Shown here one piece after another: positions 1 to 6,282 of a stretch of 27,088 nt of DNA. The first letter of the stretch is position 1; each line of letters opens with the position of its first letter. The position numbers and the translations under genes were made by a program. The DNA is from an uncultured Megasphaera sp. (GTDB lineage: Bacteria; Bacillota; Negativicutes; Veillonellales; Megasphaeraceae): assembly GCA_900548635.1 (NCBI GenBank), contig URLP01000007.1, forward strand, positions 1-27,088. The letters are read 5' to 3'. The notes under the pieces are model-generated. The model searched no databases. It was given only the letters and a program-made list of their open reading frames with translations, and was not told the origin of the DNA.

Positions 1-234
1 GGCCCGATTCCGGAAGGCGCCATCGTCGTCAAGGCCCCCATGCCCGGCAAGATTTCGGCCCTGAAGGCTGAAGCAGGCAGTGCCGTCAAACGCGGCGACG
101 TCCTCCTCATCTTGGAAGCCATGAAGATGCAGAACGACATCACGGCTACAGTCGACGGCACGCTCCATGAAATCCGCGTCAACGTCGGCGATAACGTCAA
201 AACCGGCGACGCACTGGCGGTTATTGTAAAATAA
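1..234 (+). CDS. Biotin carboxyl carrier protein, C-terminal part (5' truncated by window)
   Basis: The reading frame is open from base 1 to the TAA at 232-234, so the gene starts outside the window. The visible 77 residues are a complete biotinyl/lipoyl domain: a PMPGKI strand near the start and the biotinylation motif EAMKMQ, whose lysine is encoded at 124-126. The C-terminal half ends in a GDALAVIVK strand. This domain carries carboxybiotin between a carboxyltransferase and its partner. In anaerobes with this domain style it is usually the gamma/BCCP subunit of a sodium-pumping decarboxylase (methylmalonyl-CoA, glutaconyl-CoA or oxaloacetate) or of a biotin-dependent carboxylase. The window does not show which, because the partner subunits lie upstream. 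A heptad-repeat palindrome and a terminator follow. Confidence 0.9.
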   Translation, partial: GPIPEGAIVVKAPMPGKISALKAEAGSAVKRGDVLLILEAMKMQNDITATVDGTLHEIRVNVGDNVKTGDALAVIVK

Positions 235-245
235 AAGCCGTTTGC

Positions 246-320
246 CGTGGTTCGTTTGGCGTTTGCCGTAACGAGCCAGATTTGCAGCAACGAACCACGA
301 ACCACGCCAAACGAACCACG
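246..320. repeat. Inverted heptanucleotide repeat element A
   Basis: Bases 246-262 are an exact 17-base inverted copy of 304-320. The right arm is a tandem run in strict 7-base register from 291: CGAACCA, CGAACCA, CGCCAAA, CGAACCA. The left arm runs in the same register from 248 (TGGTTCG, TTTGGCG, TTTGCCG). It begins 12 bases after the upstream stop codon and ends directly at a terminator. See the related elements at 825-942, 12064-12099 and 23675-23759. Confidence 0.75.
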
Positions 321-359
321 AAAAAAAGGCCGTCGCTTATGCGACAGCCTTTTTTTTTT
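321..359. terminator. Bidirectional rho-independent terminator
   Basis: An A-tract (321-327) leads into a stem made of GGC 328-330 with GCC 347-349 and GTCGC 332-336 with GCGAC 341-345, with a TTAT loop. A long T-tract follows (350-359). The A- and T-tracts allow it to work for both the biotin carrier gene (+) and the convergent thioesterase gene (-). Confidence 0.85.
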
Positions 360-363
360 GCTA

Positions 364-768
364 TTATTTTGCTGCTGCTTTTTTAGCTTCGGCTTTGGCG
401 AGGAACGGTGCCGATTCGATGATGAAGCGGTCATGCGTGGCTTCGCCTACGAGGCCGGCTTCGTCGTGGGCTTCAATCTTGAAGGTCAGTTTTTTGCGGT
501 CCTGGGCGACGAGGGTTGCCTTGGCCGTGACGGTGAGGCCAATCGGCGTAGCTGCGACGTGTTTGACGTTCATGGCGATGCCGACGGTGTTATAGCCTTC
601 CGGGAGCTGGGGGTCGCAGGCGTTGATGGCTGCGTTTTCCATGAGGGCGACGAGGGCCGGTGTAGCATAGACTGGGGATTTGCCGCTGCCCAGTTTAATG
701 GCCGTGTTGTTTTCTGTGCATTTTTCAGAAACTTCTGCCGTCGAGTTCGCTTTAATGTTGAATTCCAT
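364..768 (-). CDS. FlK-like hotdog-fold thioesterase
   Basis: A 134-residue single-domain hotdog protein, matching the length of the fluoroacetyl-CoA thioesterase (FlK)-like family. FlK uses Thr42, Glu50 and His76. Here T36 (in YATP), E44 (in LMENAA) and H70 (in VKHVAATP) keep exactly the same spacing of 8 and 26 residues, which supports a true acyl-CoA thioesterase. The substrate is not readable; in a fermenter a short-chain acyl-CoA is more likely than fluoroacetyl-CoA. The tail is Ala/Lys-rich (AKAEAKKAAAK). AGGAGG lies just upstream of the ATG at 766-768. The gene stands alone, convergent to the biotin carrier gene and sharing its terminator. Confidence 0.85.
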   Translation of the reverse strand: MEFNIKANSTAEVSEKCTENNTAIKLGSGKSPVYATPALVALMENAAINACDPQLPEGYNTVGIAMNVKHVAATPIGLTVTAKATLVAQDRKKLTFKIEAHDEAGLVGEATHDRFIIESAPFLAKAEAKKAAAK

Positions 769-824
769 AATTTATAACCTCCTAAAATGGGAATATGGGG
801 CTGGCGCATGAAGCGTCCCCTTTC

Positions 825-942
825 GTTGTTCGTTCGTCGTTCATCGAAAATTCTCATAACTACAAGAGAAATGATGTCTCTATTCAGCAAATTATTAAAA
901 AATAAGCCATAACGACAAACGATGAACGACCTACGACGAACG
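825..942. repeat. Inverted heptanucleotide repeat element B
   Basis: The left arm is three heptads in register at 825-845 (GTTGTTC, GTTCGTC, GTTCATC). The right arm is four heptads at 914-941 (GACAAAC, GATGAAC, GACCTAC, GACGAAC). The arms are mutually complementary (839-846 with 920-927, 831-838 with 935-942) and are separated by about 68 AT-rich bases. Bases 928-942 recur exactly, inverted, at 12064-12078. It lies in the 5' region of the thioesterase gene. Confidence 0.7.
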
Positions 943-1022
943 GCAGGATAAAAGGGACTGTGTATAATAGAGCAAAACTTCATGTGATAACCCTAATTTA
1001 TCATATCATATTTTCTTATTTT

Positions 1023-1051
1023 TTGACAGGAAAAGCGTCATACGATACAAT
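1023..1051 (+). promoter_or_regulatory. Consensus promoter for the secreted protein gene
   Basis: TTGACA at 1023-1028 and TACAAT at 1046-1051 are separated by 17 bases. The start codon lies 38 bases beyond the -10 element. Confidence 0.85.
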
Positions 1052-1089
1052 GGACATGTTATTTGTCGTTACAGACGAGGAGTGAAAAC

Positions 1090-1767
1090 ATGAAAATAAA
1101 AGCTGTACTGCTGGTGGCAGCCGCTGTTTTATCGATTGGGACGGCGTCACTGGCCAAAGATAAGGGAACGGAAATGAAGTTCCCCAATTGGGGCGTCATT
1201 ACGGTGCCCGACGATATTTATATGCAGTCCGGACGGCAGCCGATGCTCACGGCAGCGTCGACAGACAACGACGTGACGGCGCTGTTCGAACAGATTTTTC
1301 CCATCCAGCCGGAAACGTACCAGGTCGTCAAGAAAGACGACGCTGATTTCCAGTATGCCTATTTGCTGCACTATTCGGCGACGATTTGGGACGTCAAAGC
1401 TGCGGTGTACGGGGAAAAACAGGAAAATTCCTATCTTCGCGACATCGGCAGCCGGCCGGATATGCGGACCCTCATGAACCGCCTCAACCAGAATATGCCG
1501 GGCCGCCTGCCCGAAGGCTTCCGCGTCGTCTCGCCGGTAACGGCCAAAAAGACGAACGGCCATCTCTTCTATGAATGGACCGTCGCGAAATCCCTGGTCA
1601 TCAACGGCAACCCCTTCACGGAAACCATCCACTGCCTGGCCTGGCAGCACGGTGACCGCATGGAAGTCGCCGCCATCCTGGGCAACATCGCCAAAGAAGG
1701 CGATGACGACATCATCAGCGCCGTCACAGACATGCTCAAAAATGCGGAAAAGATGCCTAAAAAATGA
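1090..1767 (+). CDS. Secreted protein of unknown function
   Basis: 225 residues starting at the ATG at 1090, which has GAGGAG about 8 bases upstream; an in-frame upstream start at 1063 is too close to the promoter to be preferred. The first 22 residues form a classic Sec signal peptide: MKIK, a hydrophobic run, then a likely signal peptidase I site after TASLA. The mature part has no domain I recognise. It is mixed alpha/beta in appearance with a single cysteine late in the chain (HCLAW) and a Lys-rich end. The gene has its own promoter and terminator, so it is monocistronic. A periplasmic or surface location is inferred from the signal peptide alone. Confidence 0.8.
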   Translation: MKIKAVLLVAAAVLSIGTASLAKDKGTEMKFPNWGVITVPDDIYMQSGRQPMLTAASTDNDVTALFEQIFPIQPETYQVVKKDDADFQYAYLLHYSATIWDVKAAVYGEKQENSYLRDIGSRPDMRTLMNRLNQNMPGRLPEGFRVVSPVTAKKTNGHLFYEWTVAKSLVINGNPFTETIHCLAWQHGDRMEVAAILGNIAKEGDDDIISAVTDMLKNAEKMPKK

Positions 1768-1781
1768 CGAACCACGAAAAA

Positions 1782-1810
1782 GCCCCGACGCATACGCGGC
1801 GGGGTTTTTT
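1782..1810. terminator. Bidirectional terminator
   Basis: Stem CCCCG 1783-1787 with CGGGG 1800-1804 and inner CGC/GCG around an ATAC loop, then a T-tract (1805-1810). On the other strand the stem is followed by a T-run, so it also serves the convergent acetolactate synthase gene. Two heptads (1767-1780, ACGAACC, ACGAAAA) overlap the upstream stop codon and lead into the stem. Confidence 0.85.
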
Positions 1811-1811
1811 C

Positions 1812-3467
1812 TTATAACGTTTTCATCAGTTCTTCCAGATGTTCTGTGAGTTTCATGTTTTCGCTGTAGTCGATGGGGCAGTCGATGATGACCGGTTTGT
1901 CCTGCTGGAAGGCTTTTTTCAGAGTCGGCAGGAGGTCTTCTGTCTTTTCGATGCGGTAGCCGATGGCGTGGAAGCTTTCGGCGAGCTTCACGAAGTCCGG
2001 GTTGGTGAAGTCGACGTAAGCATGGTGGCCGTACTGCATGTCCTGTTTCCATTTGATGAGGCCGTAGCTGCAGTCGCTAAAGATCAGCGTGACGAAGTTC
2101 GTGCCCAGGCGGTAGGCCGTTTCGAATTCCTGGACGTTCATCAAGAAGCCTGCGTCGCCGGTGATGGCCAGGATTTTCTTATCGGGATGGACGAGTTTAG
2201 CCGAGATGGCGCCGGGGACGGCGATGCCCATGGTGGCGAAACCGTTGGAGATGAGGCACGTGTTCGGTTCATAGCAGTTGTAGTGGCGGGCGATCCAGAC
2301 TTTGTTGGCGCCGACGTCGGAAATGACGATGTCGTCTTTGCCCATGACGCGGCGGCAGTCGATGAGGGCTTTCTGCGGTTTGACAGGGAAGGACATGTCA
2401 TTGGCGTAGCTTTCGTGTTCTTCGACCATCTTCTTGCGGATGTCGAGGAATGGTTTCGGTTCCGACAGGCGGGCGGCTTTGGCCATGATGCGTTCCAGGG
2501 AGTTCGGGATATTGCCGACGACTTCAACTTCGGGCTGGTAGTTTTTATTGATGTCCGCCGGCATGGTGTCGATGTGGACGATATCGGCATTAGAGAGATG
2601 CCATTTGGCCGGGGCATATTCGATGATATCGTAGCCGACGGCGATGACCAGGCTGGCTTTTTCTAGCATCTTTGTCTGGTAGTCGTCCATCGGGATGCCG
2701 ACGGTCCACATGGAGTATTTATTGTCAAAAGGAATGGCGCCTTTGGCCATCATCGTGTTGATGACCGGGAGCTTCAGTTTTTCCGCAAAGGCTGTCAGCT
2801 GTTTGGCAGCCCGGCTGCGGATGACGCCGCTGCCGGCGAGGATGACCGGGTTCTTGGCGTAGGAAATCATGGCAGCTGCCGCGTCGATCTGCGATTCCAG
2901 GGCCGTTTCCGGCTGGATTGTCTTGTGCTGCAGCGGCTTTTCGTCGTCGGCGATGGGCATCTTGCTGATATTGACGGGCAGGTCGATGAAGGTAGCGCCC
3001 GGTTTTTCACGTTCTGCATACTTGAAGGCCAGACGCGTGATTTCCGCCATCGTGTCCGGACGGACGACGGTGTAGGCCCGGCGCGTGATCGGTTCGAACA
3101 TGGCCCTGAGGTCGAGGTACTGGTGGGCTGTGATGTGCATCTTATCGGTACCGACCTGACCGGAAATAGCGACCAGCGGGGCACCGTCGCAGTCGGCATC
3201 GGCAACGCCTGTAATCAAGTTCGTCGCGCCCGGCCCGAGGGTAGCCATGCAGACGCCGGCTTTGCCCGTCAGACGGCCGTAGACGTCGGCCATGAAAGCG
3301 GCGCCCTGTTCGTGGCGGACCGTGATGAATTCAATCTTTGAATGTTCCAGGGCATCCATGACGGCGAGGTTTTCTTCACCGGGGATGCCGAAGATATAAT
3401 GGACGCCTTCTTCTTCAAGGCATTCAACGAGAAAATCGGCAGTGTTGCGCGTCTTCTTTTGTTCCAT
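1812..3467 (-). CDS. alsS: Acetolactate synthase, catabolic (AlsS-like) type
   Basis: A 551-residue thiamine-diphosphate enzyme joining two pyruvate molecules to acetolactate and CO2. The N-terminal pyrimidine-binding domain has FGIPGE and the catalytic glutamate E53 in RHEQ. A central domain follows, and the C-terminal PP-binding domain has ISNGFATMGIAVPGA and GDAGFLMN. The sequence tracks Bacillus AlsS closely through the last third (for example YEPNTCLISNG, VIIDCPIDYSEN), and no ilvN regulatory subunit is adjacent. Both points favour the FAD-independent, fermentative form over the biosynthetic IlvB. GDAG replaces the usual GDG, and FSDCSYG replaces the usual N-containing loop of the ThDP motif. 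The start at 3465-3467 has AGGAG at 3478-3482. The alternative annotation is ilvB. Confidence 0.85.
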   Translation of the reverse strand: MEQKKTRNTADFLVECLEEEGVHYIFGIPGEENLAVMDALEHSKIEFITVRHEQGAAFMADVYGRLTGKAGVCMATLGPGATNLITGVADADCDGAPLVAISGQVGTDKMHITAHQYLDLRAMFEPITRRAYTVVRPDTMAEITRLAFKYAEREKPGATFIDLPVNISKMPIADDEKPLQHKTIQPETALESQIDAAAAMISYAKNPVILAGSGVIRSRAAKQLTAFAEKLKLPVINTMMAKGAIPFDNKYSMWTVGIPMDDYQTKMLEKASLVIAVGYDIIEYAPAKWHLSNADIVHIDTMPADINKNYQPEVEVVGNIPNSLERIMAKAARLSEPKPFLDIRKKMVEEHESYANDMSFPVKPQKALIDCRRVMGKDDIVISDVGANKVWIARHYNCYEPNTCLISNGFATMGIAVPGAISAKLVHPDKKILAITGDAGFLMNVQEFETAYRLGTNFVTLIFSDCSYGLIKWKQDMQYGHHAYVDFTNPDFVKLAESFHAIGYRIEKTEDLLPTLKKAFQQDKPVIIDCPIDYSENMKLTEHLEELMKTL

Positions 3468-3523
3468 TTTTTGAGCACTCCTTTGACAAGAACGGGATTG
3501 TTGAAATTTGTGTTGCACCCTGT

Positions 3524-3552
3524 ATTATAGTATGATATGAATGCGATTTCAA
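3524..3552 (-). promoter_or_regulatory. Promoter for alsS
   Basis: On the minus strand TTGAAA (3547-3552) and TATAAT (3524-3529) are separated by 17 bases, upstream of the alsS start. A plus-strand candidate for the DUF523 gene (TTGTGT 3508-3513, 17 bases, TATGAT 3531-3536) overlaps it. Confidence 0.75.
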
Positions 3553-3574
3553 TCTTTAGAAAGAGGTGATTTCC

Positions 3575-4000
3575 GTGAATATCTTAATCAGTGCCTGCCT
3601 CCTCGGCCAATACTGCCGCTACGACGGGAAAACGAAGTGCTATGAACAAATCAAACGGCTCCTGAAGCGGGACGATATCCACCTGATCCCGGTCTGCCCG
3701 GAACAGGCCGGCGGCCTGGCGACGCCGCGGCCGGCAGCAGAAAGGCAGGGAAAGCGCGTCGTCAACAGCGAAGGCCTTGATGTGACAGCCCAGTACCGGC
3801 GCGGTGCCGAAGCGGCTCTTTACTGGGCGAAGCTTTTCCACTGTACGAAGGCAATACTCAAAGAAAAGAGTCCGTCCTGCGGCCACGGGCAGATTTACGA
3901 CGGCACTTTTTCCCGCACCCTGACAGCCGGGGACGGTGTCGCGGCGGAGCTCCTCAGGGCCGCAGGCATCGAAATCATCGGCGAAAGGGACCTTCTCTGA
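3575..4000 (+). CDS. DUF523 family protein
   Basis: 141 residues from a GTG at 3575. The purine-rich AAAGAGGTGAT just upstream is the ribosome binding site, so the in-frame GTG at 3566 lies inside that site and is not the start. It shows the family pattern of conserved cysteines: SACLLG with CRYDG near the N-terminus, CPEQAGGL around residue 45, and KEKSPSCGHGQIYDG around residue 95. The cysteine distribution suggests metal or cluster binding, but the biochemical role of DUF523 proteins is not established. It lies between alsS (divergent) and lepB (same strand, 62 bases downstream, with its own promoter). Confidence 0.85.
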   Translation: MNILISACLLGQYCRYDGKTKCYEQIKRLLKRDDIHLIPVCPEQAGGLATPRPAAERQGKRVVNSEGLDVTAQYRRGAEAALYWAKLFHCTKAILKEKSPSCGHGQIYDGTFSRTLTAGDGVAAELLRAAGIEIIGERDLL

Positions 4001-4003
4001 CCC

Positions 4004-4032
4004 TTGCTTTTATACCCCTGGTTTGCTACAAT
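4004..4032 (+). promoter_or_regulatory. Promoter for lepB
   Basis: TTGCTT at 4004-4009 and TACAAT at 4027-4032 with a 17-base spacer, immediately after the DUF523 stop codon. The lepB start lies 31 bases beyond the -10. Confidence 0.75.
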
Positions 4033-4062
4033 ATACGAGTACGCAAGTGAGGAGGTTTCAGC

Positions 4063-4623
4063 GTGAATACGTTTTTGCATGAAGTTTACGAATGGATTTA
4101 TTCCATCATCATCGCCTTGGCCATTGCTTTGGTCATCCATATTTTCTTCTTTCAGCCGACCCGCGTTTCCGGTGAATCGATGATGCCGACCCTGCACAAT
4201 GGGGAATACCTCATCGTCTCAAAATGGAACCACGTCCTGAATGAAGTCCCGAATTACGGCGATATCGTCATCATCGACAGCCGCGTCCAGTATCCGCGTA
4301 CCTGGAAGGATGACGTAGCTGAACCGATGAACAACTACATGGCCTTCTTTAACCATGACCTGCAGACTAAGAATGTCTGGGTCAAGCGCGTCATCGGCCG
4401 TCCCGGCGATACGCTGGCGTTCCATGACGGCAAAGTATGGCGCAACGGGGAACCCCTGGATGAACCGTACATCAATGAACCGATGGAATACAGCCGCAAA
4501 GGGGAAATCAAGATTCCTGAAGGCTACGTCTTCTGCATGGGCGACAACCGCAACCACAGCAGCGACAGCCGCTTCATCGGCCCTGTGCCCATCGACCACG
4601 TCTTAGGCCACGTCATCTGGTAG
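4063..4623 (+). CDS. lepB: Signal peptidase I
   Basis: A 186-residue S26 signal peptidase that removes Sec/Tat signal peptides at the outer face of the membrane. One N-terminal transmembrane helix (about residues 12-30) is followed by the Ser box SGESMMPTL with nucleophile S39. The general-base lysine is K108 in VKRVIGRPGD, and the C-terminal GDNRNHSSDSR box is intact. The GTG start at 4063 has GGAGG about 8 bases upstream. Single-TM topology and length fit the Gram-positive/SipS-like type. The signal peptides at 1090 and 5831 are plausible substrates. It is likely monocistronic, although read-through into the downstream riboswitch leader is possible because no terminator separates them. Confidence 0.95.
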   Translation: MNTFLHEVYEWIYSIIIALAIALVIHIFFFQPTRVSGESMMPTLHNGEYLIVSKWNHVLNEVPNYGDIVIIDSRVQYPRTWKDDVAEPMNNYMAFFNHDLQTKNVWVKRVIGRPGDTLAFHDGKVWRNGEPLDEPYINEPMEYSRKGEIKIPEGYVFCMGDNRNHSSDSRFIGPVPIDHVLGHVIW

Positions 4624-4643
4624 CCCTGGACGACAATTCTATA

Positions 4644-4683
4644 CGACAGTTCGCAATCCATCCTGTCGCTAAATAAAACTAGG
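4644..4683 (+). promoter_or_regulatory. preQ1-I-type riboswitch aptamer
   Basis: P1 is CGACAG (4644-4649) with CTGTCG (4663-4668). The 13-base loop begins TTCGCA and is followed by an A-rich tail ending AAAACTAGG (to 4683). The loop start, A-rich tail and final AGG closely resemble the class I preQ1 aptamer of Thermoanaerobacter tengcongensis as I recall it (loop UCGCAG, tail ACAAAACAAGG). It sits in the leader of queT-queF, where a preQ1 switch is expected. The P1 3' strand CTGTC could alternatively pair with GACAG at 4691-4695, a possible antiterminator step. The P2 pseudoknot pairing I can propose (loop TCC with tail GGA) is less certain than the rest. Confidence 0.75.
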
Positions 4684-4714
4684 AAGCATTGACAGACGTT
4701 ATTTTTTGCAGTGC

Positions 4715-4748
4715 AGACGGGATTGTTTCGGCAAGCCCGTCTTTTTTT
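4715..4748 (+). terminator. Riboswitch expression-platform terminator
   Basis: AGACGGG (4715-4721) pairs with CCCGTCT (4736-4742), with an inner TTG/CAA, followed by a run of T (4742-4748). It lies between the aptamer and the queT start, so preQ1 binding most likely promotes termination before queT-queF. Confidence 0.85.
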
Positions 4749-4772
4749 GCTTACTTGAAAGGAGGAGCGCCT

Positions 4773-5264
4773 ATGTATAATTTCCTGGCGAATACGAAGC
4801 GCATGACCGTCGCAGCCATGGTCATGGCACTATATATCGTCGTTCTCTATGTCACGCAGGGCATTTCTTTTGGCCCTTATCAGATCCGCATCGCTACGGC
4901 TTTCTATGCATTGGCGTTTGTCTATCCCTTCCTGGTAGTCCCTTTAGGACTGGCGAACTTTATCGCGAACTTTTTCTTTGGCGGCCTGGGAATCATCGAC
5001 ATGGTCGGCGGCTGCTTCGTCGGCATCGTCACAACGTGGCTCATCGTCCAGGTCCGTCAGCACCAGTATCCGGTCTGGCTGGCAGGCCTGCCCATCTGGT
5101 GGGTGCCAACCCTCTGCGTCAGCGCCTGGCTGTCGTATCTTTTGCACCTGCCTTACGCCGTCCTCGTCGGCAGCCTCGCCGTCGGTCAGCTGCCGCCGGC
5201 CATCTGCGGCGTCCTGCTCATCCAGGCCCTGAGCCATCGTTATGTCTTAAAAAAGGAGTTTTAA
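4773..5264 (+). CDS. queT: QueT-family queuosine precursor transporter (ECF S component)
   Basis: A 163-residue integral membrane protein with about five to six hydrophobic segments, starting at the ATG at 4773 behind GGAGGAG. Sequence blocks such as ISFGPYQIRIATAFYALAFVYPF and GLANFIANFFFGGLG match the QueT family (COG4708), the predicted substrate-binding S components that import preQ0/preQ1 through a shared ECF energizing module. The energizing subunits are not in the window. A preQ1-type riboswitch upstream and queF three bases downstream strongly support the substrate. It is placed in the cytoplasmic membrane. Confidence 0.92.
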   Translation: MYNFLANTKRMTVAAMVMALYIVVLYVTQGISFGPYQIRIATAFYALAFVYPFLVVPLGLANFIANFFFGGLGIIDMVGGCFVGIVTTWLIVQVRQHQYPVWLAGLPIWWVPTLCVSAWLSYLLHLPYAVLVGSLAVGQLPPAICGVLLIQALSHRYVLKKEF

Positions 5265-5267
5265 CAT

Positions 5268-5762
5268 ATGAGCCGAAGTAAAGAAGAACTGCAGGGCGTC
5301 ACTAAGCTGGGCAATCAGCATACGGTCTACGCCCAGGACTACGATCCGTCCCTTTTGGAAACATTCGTCAACAAACATCCGGACCGCGACTATTTCGTCA
5401 AGTTCAACTGCCCGGAATTCACCAGCCTCTGCCCGATGACGGGCCAGCCGGACTATGCAACGATTTATATTTCCTACGTCCCGGGCGAACGCATGGTAGA
5501 AAGCAAGTCCCTCAAGCTCTACCTCTTCAGTTTCCGCAATCACGGCGACTTCCACGAAGACTGCGTGAACATCATCATGGATGACCTCATTCAGGCCATG
5601 GACCCGAAGTACATCGAAGTCTGGGGGAAATTCCTGCCCCGCGGCGGCATCAGCATCGACCCGTACTGCAACTACGGCCGTCCCGGCACGCCCTGGGAAA
5701 AAGTCGCCTGGCAGCGCCTCTCACAGCACGATTTATACCCGGAAAAAGTGGATAATCGCTAA
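5268..5762 (+). CDS. queF: NADPH-dependent 7-cyano-7-deazaguanine reductase
   Basis: 164 residues of the short, unimodular QueF type, which reduces the nitrile of preQ0 to the aminomethyl of preQ1. C55 (in SLCPMTGQPD), which forms the covalent thioimide, and D62 fall at the numbers known for Bacillus subtilis QueF. The family signature ESKSLKLY occupies residues 78-85. The gene begins three bases after queT and must be co-transcribed, so riboswitch termination would shut both uptake and reduction. AAAAAGGAG overlaps the queT end as its ribosome binding site. The last visible residues are a charged PEKVDNR tail. Confidence 0.96.
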   Translation: MSRSKEELQGVTKLGNQHTVYAQDYDPSLLETFVNKHPDRDYFVKFNCPEFTSLCPMTGQPDYATIYISYVPGERMVESKSLKLYLFSFRNHGDFHEDCVNIIMDDLIQAMDPKYIEVWGKFLPRGGISIDPYCNYGRPGTPWEKVAWQRLSQHDLYPEKVDNR

Positions 5763-5789
5763 ATCTTATTACCTTTTGCCGCTGTTTCA

Positions 5790-5798
5790 TGATATAAT
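5790..5798 (+). promoter_or_regulatory. Extended -10 promoter for the small secreted protein gene
   Basis: TGATATAAT at 5790-5798 is an extended -10 element with a perfect TATAAT. No good -35 is seen at the usual distance, as is common for extended -10 promoters. Confidence 0.6.
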
Positions 5799-5830
5799 AA
5801 ATTTAAAAACAGAAGTAAGGGGTGTTATCT

Positions 5831-6217
5831 GTGAAAGTGAAAAAGATGCTTTTAGCCCTGGGCTTTTCCCTGGCGTTATCGGCTTCCGTCTTTGCTGCCG
5901 ACAATATGTGGCAGTATAACCAATATACGTCGATCGATATGAATTCAGCGAAAGTCTACTATGATATGGGCCGTCAGATCCTGTCCTTCGATACGGTGGA
6001 AACGTCCGGCGATACGACGGACTACTGCACGTATGTCTACAACATCGACGACCAGACGATCCAGCTGAAAAAGATGATTACCAAGACGAAGAAGCATAAG
6101 TATAAGAGCAGCTTCTATCCGGAATCGATCAAAGACGGCAATGCCGTCATCAAAGCCAGAGCCCGCATGGCAAATGATGTCCTGGCCAAAGTGAAAGAAA
6201 AAGAAGATAAAAAATAA
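5831..6217 (+). CDS. Small secreted protein of unknown function
   Basis: 128 residues from the GTG at 5831, chosen because AAGGGG lies 8 bases upstream and the N-terminus then reads as a clean signal peptide (MKVKKML, hydrophobic core, cleavage after SVFA). The mature part begins ADNMWQYNQY, is rich in Tyr, Asp and Lys, has one cysteine and ends in a strongly basic KVKEKEDKK tail. Repeated W/Y-Y-D-S spacing resembles small exported proteins common in Negativicutes, but I recognise no domain. It has its own promoter and terminator and is convergent with the acyltransferase gene. Confidence 0.8.
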   Translation: MKVKKMLLALGFSLALSASVFAADNMWQYNQYTSIDMNSAKVYYDMGRQILSFDTVETSGDTTDYCTYVYNIDDQTIQLKKMITKTKKHKYKSSFYPESIKDGNAVIKARARMANDVLAKVKEKEDKK

Positions 6218-6218
6218 A

Positions 6219-6232
6219 GTTTGGAGTTTGAA
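6219..6232. repeat. Single-arm heptad pair
   Basis: GTTTGGA followed by GTTTGAA in 7-base register, starting two bases after the preceding stop codon and leading into the terminator. It has the same phase and word type as the larger heptad elements but no opposite arm. Confidence 0.45.
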
Positions 6233-6239
6233 GCAAAAA

Positions 6240-6275
6240 AGGGCTCGCCGCATGATGCGACGGCCCTAACTTTTT
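6240..6275. terminator. Bidirectional terminator
   Basis: AGGGC (6240-6244) pairs with GCCCT (6263-6267) with an inner CGCAT/ATGCG hairpin. T-rich sequence follows on the plus strand (6271-6275), and an A-run at 6235-6240 provides a T-run on the minus strand. It serves the secreted protein gene and the convergent acyltransferase gene. Confidence 0.75.
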
Positions 6276-6282
6276 ACAATCA

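Larger units (their letters stand above)
769..1089. other. Divergent intergenic region (321 bp)
   Basis: This gap separates the thioesterase (-) from the secreted protein gene (+). It holds the thioesterase ribosome binding site, a G/C hairpin around 797-820, heptad element B (825-942), an AT-rich stretch (about 970-1022) and the strong plus-strand promoter at 1023-1051. No convincing minus-strand promoter is visible, and I see no supported small gene. Confidence 0.7.

Noticed and set aside
247..777. 176-codon plus-strand frame across the repeat element and thioesterase
   Set aside because: It runs through a terminator and is antisense to the thioesterase, whose catalytic triad is intact.
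796..820. Attenuator or riboswitch in the thioesterase leader
   Set aside because: A G/C hairpin is present but there is no T-tract and no recognised aptamer. It is listed only as part of the intergenic description.
570..983. 137-codon minus frame covering the thioesterase start and heptad element B
   Set aside because: The overlap is out of frame with the real gene and the repeats create the open frame; no start signal or domain.
4690..4695. TTGACA as a -35 element before queT
   Set aside because: No -10 at 16-18 bases, and the position is inside the riboswitch expression platform.
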